This document shows positions 35,021-39,555 of a stretch of 39,555 bases of DNA, piece after piece. Within the stretch, counting starts at the first letter, position 1. The number at the start of each line of letters is the position of its first letter. The position numbers and the translations under genes were made by a program. The DNA lies in contig CAMWGV010000025.1 of the NCBI GenBank assembly GCA_947173945.1, positions 1-39,555 of the forward strand. Direction: 5' to 3'. Origin of the DNA: an uncultured Lachnospiraceae bacterium (GTDB taxonomy: Bacteria > Bacillota > Clostridia > Lachnospirales > Lachnospiraceae). The notes under the pieces are model-generated. The model did no database searches. It saw only the letters and a program-made list of their open reading frames with translations, and was not told the DNA's origin.

Positions 35021-36343
35021 TTAACGCACCTGTTGTGGAATGCTCGTTGACTGCTGTGGAATGATTATAAGGATGCTTAGCACAAATTTTTCTCCCTCTG
35101 TCCGTATCTCCATCGCTCCCTGATATTTTTCTACCGACGCTCTGATATTTGCAAGCCCTGTTCCTCTTTGGCTCATTCTCCTTCCGGAATAACTGTTTTC
35201 GATTTCCATAAGCAGGAAGTCTCCCTGCACCTTCCCTGCCACATGGATATATTTTTGTTTATCACTACTAACCCGGTCACAGGCAGAAATAGCATTATCC
35301 AGTGCATTCCCTAAAATGATGCAGAAATCGATATCACTGATTCCACAAGGGTATGGGACAACCAGAGAACACTGTACCTCTATTTGGTTTTCTTCCGCAA
35401 TCCCCAGTTTATTCCCCAGCAGAATATCAAGCACCGGATGGTTGGTACTGACCGGAAATGATATATCTGCTGTCAGTTCTTCCATCCCATCCACATACTG
35501 TAATGCTGCCTGCATCTTTTGGTTTTCAAGCAGTTCCTTCACGACCGTGATATGGTTTTTTATGTCATGCCGGAACGATTTTGTCTTTTCATAACGTAAT
35601 TTTGCTTCTTCCACATACTGCTGTAAGGAATGGGCCTGCATCTCTAACAGCTCCGCCTCTTTCTCCCGTTTGAAACTTTCTGCCAATTTTTTATAGGAAA
35701 ACATTATACAAAACAGGCTGGCTACCCCCAATGCCTGCATCAATAACATCTGATACGGACTCGCACCAAACAGCATTCCCTCTTTTTCTATCGTAACCGT
35801 ATTTCCATAAACATTCTCATTGATATATTCACTTGCCAAAAAGATCAGTAAAACCGGCATCAGTATCATAAATACACATTTTTGGCAGGCTGTCTCATCA
35901 CATGCGCAGCATTGCTGTATAACCCGATAACATAAGACCGCCAGAATAAGGGAAAAAATGTTCCCTGCCCACTCAAAGATAAAACCATAAATCCTTGGAT
36001 TTTTTTCAAAAACCATGGGACACAAAATATAAGATAATGAATTAAATAGTCCAAAGCATAAATTCATAATTTCAACTGTTACAACGGCATACAAAGCCGC
36101 CGAAAGAAAATCAGCCCTGTAAAACAGCTTTCCCGCCACTATAAGAAGCAGGATAAATACAAGAAATGCCCAAATTCCTTGTAAGTTAAAGATCACCAGA
36201 ACGGTCATTCCAAAGACCGCAAACAATATCTTGTATATGGAGTTACATTTTTTCTGCAAAAACTCTGTGAAGAACCAAATCCCCATGAGCATTTCAAGGC
36301 TTGTCATGACGTATATACTAAAAAAATCTAACCATTCAATCAT
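35021..36343 (-). CDS. Sensor histidine kinase, AgrC/GHKL type
   Basis: 440 residues. Six or seven membrane helices fill residues 1-215. A coiled stretch leads to the His box FRHDIKNHITVVKELL (His259), followed by the N box ILGNALDNAISACD and G box RGTGLANIRASV, the GHKL layout of AgrC, VirS and BlpH, which usually sense peptides. The ATG lies two bases after the regulator stop, with GGAGG inside the regulator's end. Phosphate goes to the LytTR regulator encoded upstream. No peptide-precursor (AgrD-type) gene was seen nearby. Confidence 0.9.
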   Translation of the reverse strand: MIEWLDFFSIYVMTSLEMLMGIWFFTEFLQKKCNSIYKILFAVFGMTVLVIFNLQGIWAFLVFILLLIVAGKLFYRADFLSAALYAVVTVEIMNLCFGLFNSLSYILCPMVFEKNPRIYGFIFEWAGNIFSLILAVLCYRVIQQCCACDETACQKCVFMILMPVLLIFLASEYINENVYGNTVTIEKEGMLFGASPYQMLLMQALGVASLFCIMFSYKKLAESFKREKEAELLEMQAHSLQQYVEEAKLRYEKTKSFRHDIKNHITVVKELLENQKMQAALQYVDGMEELTADISFPVSTNHPVLDILLGNKLGIAEENQIEVQCSLVVPYPCGISDIDFCIILGNALDNAISACDRVSSDKQKYIHVAGKVQGDFLLMEIENSYSGRRMSQRGTGLANIRASVEKYQGAMEIRTEGEKFVLSILIIIPQQSTSIPQQVR

Positions 36344-36344
36344 T

Positions 36345-37064
36345 TCACAACCTCCATTCCATCATATACTGTAAGATTACTTTCGAGAATTCCTTACTTC
36401 TAAGGCGTGACACAGGTATTTCCTTTCCATTCGCCATATACGCAGTATTGTTGCTGTAGCTTTTCAGATGGTTTAGGTTAATCAGGTAGCTTCTGTGACA
36501 TCTGAAAAATCTCCCATCTAGCTTCTTTTCCAGATTTTCAATCCTTTCATAGTAGTTAATGACCTCTCCCGATGCAAGATACAGATATACTTTCCTGTCT
36601 ATGATTTCACAACAGATAATATCCTGAAAAGAAATAATAATGCTTTCGCATCCCTTCTGAACTAACAAATTTGCTTTTTCCGGTGACAGCCTGTTTTGCA
36701 AGGAAACAAAAAGCCTTTCCATTGTCTTCTCGAAATGCTCCTCTTGAACCGGTTTCACCAAATAATCAAAGGGCTGTACCTCAAAAGACTGGAATACCAT
36801 TTCTTTTAAAACGGTTATAAAGACTAAAAAGCCATTATACCCATGCGCCCTTAACCTTTTGGCAGTTTCTATTCCATCCATCCCGTGCATCCCAATATCA
36901 AGAAAAAGGATATCTATTTTTTCATTGCTTTTTAGCAATTCTTCTCCCGAAGAGTACTCCACGATGGAGATATCTGTATTTTTCATTCTGAAAAAATCTT
37001 CTGCCATCTTTTCAATTTTTTCTGACATACATTTTTCATCATCGCAGACAGCAATGTTAATCAT
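36345..37064 (-). CDS. LytTR-family response regulator
   Basis: 239 residues. Receiver domain with Asp9/Asp10, phospho-acceptor Asp56 in ILFLDIGMHGMDG and the Lys switch in FDYLVKPV. C-terminal LytTR DNA-binding domain from ~140 (IISFQDIICCEIIDRKVYLY, then FRCHRSYLINLNHL...SNNTAYMANGKEIPVSR). It is the AgrA/VirR type that binds paired direct repeats. It is the first gene of the operon with the kinase and probably autoactivates through the repeats at 37124-37155. Confidence 0.92.
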   Translation of the reverse strand: MINIAVCDDEKCMSEKIEKMAEDFFRMKNTDISIVEYSSGEELLKSNEKIDILFLDIGMHGMDGIETAKRLRAHGYNGFLVFITVLKEMVFQSFEVQPFDYLVKPVQEEHFEKTMERLFVSLQNRLSPEKANLLVQKGCESIIISFQDIICCEIIDRKVYLYLASGEVINYYERIENLEKKLDGRFFRCHRSYLINLNHLKSYSNNTAYMANGKEIPVSRLRSKEFSKVILQYMMEWRL

Positions 37065-37088
37065 AGAATCACCTTCCTTAAACCAAAC

Positions 37089-37155
37089 ATTATACTACCC
37101 ATTATCCAGTTACGCCATAATAATGATGCCGAATGTATTTGCAGTGATGCGAAAT
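37089..37155 (-). promoter_or_regulatory. Predicted LytTR-activated promoter of the two-component operon
   Basis: Plus-strand direct repeats tgatgccgaat (37124) and tgatgcgaaat (37145) are 21 bp apart, the usual centre distance for LytTR sites. On the minus strand they lie just upstream of a weak -35 (TGGCGT, 37117-37112) and a perfect TATAAT (37094-37089), 17 bases apart. A weak -35 next to paired repeats fits activation by the regulator itself. Confidence 0.55.
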
Positions 37156-37288
37156 GATTTCGTCTTCCATTTTTAGATTTATCGGTTCTATTTCCTGTTG
37201 ATATTATCTGATAAAAAAAGTTGTATTTACTGTTTGATATGCAAACTATATCTATTCCCTATTAAAGAAAAAACATGATTTTCTTTAG

Positions 37289-37317
37289 TTGAATTTTGTC
37301 TCTTAAATTGCTAAAAT
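37289..37317 (+). promoter_or_regulatory. Promoter of the FIST-EAL gene
   Basis: TTGAAT (37289-37294), 17-base spacer, TAAAAT (37312-37317), 44 bases before the ATG; ribosome site AAGGAGT lies before the start. Confidence 0.7.
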
Positions 37318-37361
37318 AAGAAGAGATTTGAACGATACATTTTGAATAAGGAGTAAAGGAT

Positions 37362-39555
37362 ATGAAAACATACAATCACTTATTTGAATCATTGGATAAT
37401 TTTAATGTTTTTTTGGATGGAATTGAGTTGGACAGAAACAGGCAGGTATTATTGCGGATTCACAGCAATATACATACTGCTGATATGATGGAAGAACTGA
37501 CAGCAGAATTAAAAGAGCTATTGCCGAATGCCGTGATGATTGGATGTAGCGCATCCCATGTAATTTGTGAAGGAAAAATTTTACAAGGTGTGTGCCTTAT
37601 TTCTCTCACAGTGTTTGAGCAGTGTGAAATCCGGATTGGAATGTTTAGCTGTGAGCAGGAACCGGGAGTTGAAAAGGCCGGAGAGGCCTTGGGTAAGGAA
37701 GTATCCAATGAGCTTGTAAAAGGTGATAAAGGGATGATGCTGACCTTTTTCCCTTTATCTTATTATAAAACGGCAAAATTTGTAGAACGTATGGACCGAT
37801 TAAATAAAGGCCTGAATATGATAGGCGGTGTGGCTTATGTGGCAGAAGGCGCCCATAGCGAAGCGGGAGAAAAAGCTTATGTTATAGGGCAGACAGAAGC
37901 TTCTGTCAATAAAATGGTGGCGGTTATGCTTGTGTCTCCAAAGCTTTTTATCTATGAAAATGTTATCTGTGGTGCGGAAGGCGTAGGAAGAAGCTACGAG
38001 GTAACAAAGGTTCACGAGCACTTTGTTGATGAAATAGAGGGTGATGATGCAGCTAAATGGTATCAGGGTATCCTTGGCAGAGAAGAACTGGAAAAGGACC
38101 CTACTCTTGCCAGCCTGTTTCCTCTTATATTGGAGGAGACTCAGACTGCCTACAATGTAGTTTATGAATTGGCGGATACATTGCCGGAACCTTGGAAATC
38201 AGAAAAACGGGACAGAATCAATGTTTTCAGTGAAATATCCGAGGGCATGAAGTTTGGTCTGGGATATTTTGCACCTCAGAGAATCGTAGACCAGTTAAGC
38301 AGCGCCTATGAAGAACTGGGGGAAGCACCAGTAGAAACACTGTTTGCCTACGAGTGCCTTTCCAGAATGTGGATGCTTCATGACTGTGCCACATGGGAAA
38401 TCGGACAATTCTACACCACTAATATCAGCGGTGCCATTTTGGCAGGAGAAATCGGTAATTTAAGAGGGAAAAATATATATGGTAATGCTACTCTGATGCT
38501 GGCAGGATTATCGGAAAATGAGAATGCTCGCCTGATTTTGAAGGAAAAAGGATTAAAGGATGTTTCCGGACTGCAGCATGAAAATATGCAGATTATTAAT
38601 TATCTGCTGATGACGGGAAACAGACAGTTGAGTAAACAGCTGAGCCTGCAGAGGGATAAAATGAAGCAGGCGATGTTTTATCAGGAAATGTTAGGGCTGG
38701 ACAACCAGGCAAAATATATTTACGACAAAGATAGACACCATTTAGATAAGCTGGCAGTATTTTCCCTGAAAAACGAACGGATGATTCGTCTCTTCCTTGG
38801 ACAGGATGATTTCTGGTCGGAATTAAAGACCATTTATGGAAATTTAAGAGAGCATTTAGCTGAGAAAGCAAAGGATTTTGCAGATGTGCTCCATTTTTAC
38901 AGTTATGGGGATAACGGGCTTTTGATTGCAGCAGAAGATACCCTGACAGATGACAATGACTTTGTGGAATGCATCAAGACAGCCTATGAGTATATGAACG
39001 GAGCTATATGCAGGGACTTCAGGCTTTCTTATGAATGCGCAGTAATCATGCATGAAGAAGATGCCCTTCAAAAAGCTGATACTGCCCTTCAATACGGGGC
39101 AAAGAGTAAGAATCCTTTTGTCATATACAATCAGGTTCAGGAAGAGGTAGCGGATATGAAGGAAGACATCCGCATTCTTCAGGTTGTAAGGGAAGCTCTT
39201 GTTCAGGACGGCATTGCACCTTATTTTCAGGGAATTTATGATAACCGCAAAGGCAAGATAGAAATGTATGAGGCCTTAATCCGTATCAGAGATGCTCAGG
39301 GAAATCTGTATTATCCCGGCCAGTTCCTTTCCATTGCCAAGGAATATGACCTTTATGAAGCCCTGTCCATTATTATGGTAAAAAAAGTAATGAGCATGTT
39401 TCTCCACAAGGATGTTAAGGTAACCATTAATCTGAATGTGCAGGATATCTATGATGAGGACATGATTGAGATGATTTTCCATTACTTAAAGCTGGCGGAC
39501 CATCCGGAGAATTTTGTGTTTGAACTGGTGGAAAGCGAGGAGGTAACGGACTATC
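37362..39555 (+). CDS. FIST sensor - degenerate GGDEF - EAL phosphodiesterase (cut by right edge)
   Basis: 731 residues visible. The N-terminal ~380 residues match FIST sensory domains (a LLPNAVMIGCSASHVICEG block, then GLNMIGGVAY, later ...LFAYECLSRMWML, GEIGN). A GGDEF-like domain at ~455-600 has lost its motif (SYGDNGLLI where GGDEF is expected), so it is probably non-catalytic. From ~605 the EAL domain begins: FQGIYDNRKGKIEMYEALIRI (Glu637-Ala-Leu), INLNVQDI and FELVESE, all key EAL positions visible up to the edge. So it likely hydrolyses cyclic di-GMP in response to a small ligand, opposite to the cyclase at 33.2 kb. The C-terminal part of the EAL domain lies outside. Confidence 0.92.
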   Translation, partial: MKTYNHLFESLDNFNVFLDGIELDRNRQVLLRIHSNIHTADMMEELTAELKELLPNAVMIGCSASHVICEGKILQGVCLISLTVFEQCEIRIGMFSCEQEPGVEKAGEALGKEVSNELVKGDKGMMLTFFPLSYYKTAKFVERMDRLNKGLNMIGGVAYVAEGAHSEAGEKAYVIGQTEASVNKMVAVMLVSPKLFIYENVICGAEGVGRSYEVTKVHEHFVDEIEGDDAAKWYQGILGREELEKDPTLASLFPLILEETQTAYNVVYELADTLPEPWKSEKRDRINVFSEISEGMKFGLGYFAPQRIVDQLSSAYEELGEAPVETLFAYECLSRMWMLHDCATWEIGQFYTTNISGAILAGEIGNLRGKNIYGNATLMLAGLSENENARLILKEKGLKDVSGLQHENMQIINYLLMTGNRQLSKQLSLQRDKMKQAMFYQEMLGLDNQAKYIYDKDRHHLDKLAVFSLKNERMIRLFLGQDDFWSELKTIYGNLREHLAEKAKDFADVLHFYSYGDNGLLIAAEDTLTDDNDFVECIKTAYEYMNGAICRDFRLSYECAVIMHEEDALQKADTALQYGAKSKNPFVIYNQVQEEVADMKEDIRILQVVREALVQDGIAPYFQGIYDNRKGKIEMYEALIRIRDAQGNLYYPGQFLSIAKEYDLYEALSIIMVKKVMSMFLHKDVKVTINLNVQDIYDEDMIEMIFHYLKLADHPENFVFELVESEEVTDY

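Noticed and set aside
1-39555. CRISPR arrays, tRNA or rRNA genes
   Set aside because: No regularly spaced repeats and no cloverleaf or rRNA-like stretch was seen by eye; a computed scan was not possible.

Overview
The window looks like the chromosome of an AT-rich Gram-positive gut anaerobe, most likely a Lachnospiraceae member of the Clostridia. That is an inference from strong Shine-Dalgarno sites, an AgrC/LytTR-type two-component system, a Tn916-type excisionase remnant with a cysteine-rich KTR protein, and long AT-rich intergenic stretches. No rRNA, tRNA or CRISPR array was seen. Two halves are apparent: an accessory, defence-rich island on the minus strand (1 to about 27.1 kb) and a more orderly region with housekeeping and signalling genes (about 27.2 kb to the right edge).

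Defence island, left part (1-9.8 kb). A single-chain SIR2-APAZ-PIWI short Argonaute (6647-9787) is followed by a decayed XRE repressor fragment. Next come a 948-residue protein without a recognised domain and a very large DEAH helicase with cysteine clusters (running off the left edge), whose genes overlap by one base. The last two resemble the two-gene architecture of Druantia type III (DruH/DruE-like, tentative). An Argonaute beside such a pair is the most interesting combination here.

Cargo modules (9.9-18.5 kb). Three same-oriented copies of a ~150-bp repeat, each holding a factor-independent terminator with preserved base pairing, sit at about 9.95, 12.12 and 18.38 kb. They bracket gene groups: (i) a small unknown protein, a membrane protein and an AbrB/PIN toxin-antitoxin pair; (ii) an HNH endonuclease, a 284-residue lysine-rich protein, a 219-residue cysteine-cluster protein, an 82-residue protein and a DUF4062 (TIR-like) protein.

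Element debris and resistance cargo (18-27.1 kb). A segment carrying a DUF6985-like gene, a broken helix-turn-helix gene and a conserved promoter block occurs twice (17.96-19.19 and 26.09-27.08 kb). Between the copies lie a zinc-ribbon membrane peptide, a dead Tn916-type xis, a TetR-MFS-KTR efflux operon with a 25-bp palindromic operator, and a three-gene operon: 65-residue protein, HExxH metallopeptidase-like protein, FRG-domain protein. The last is a candidate uncharacterised defence or toxin module.

Right part (27.2-39.6 kb). A promoter at about 32.95 kb drives the conserved STM4015-4014-4013-4012-4011 operon (repeat protein, ATP-grasp-like, phosphatase-superfamily hydrolase, two radical SAM enzymes), a probable small-molecule or peptide-modification pathway whose product is unknown; the STM4011 homologue carries a C-terminal HAD phosphatase. 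Then come a membrane diguanylate cyclase, a coiled-coil protein, an AgrC-like kinase with a LytTR regulator whose promoter carries a direct repeat, and a FIST-(degenerate GGDEF)-EAL protein cut by the right edge.
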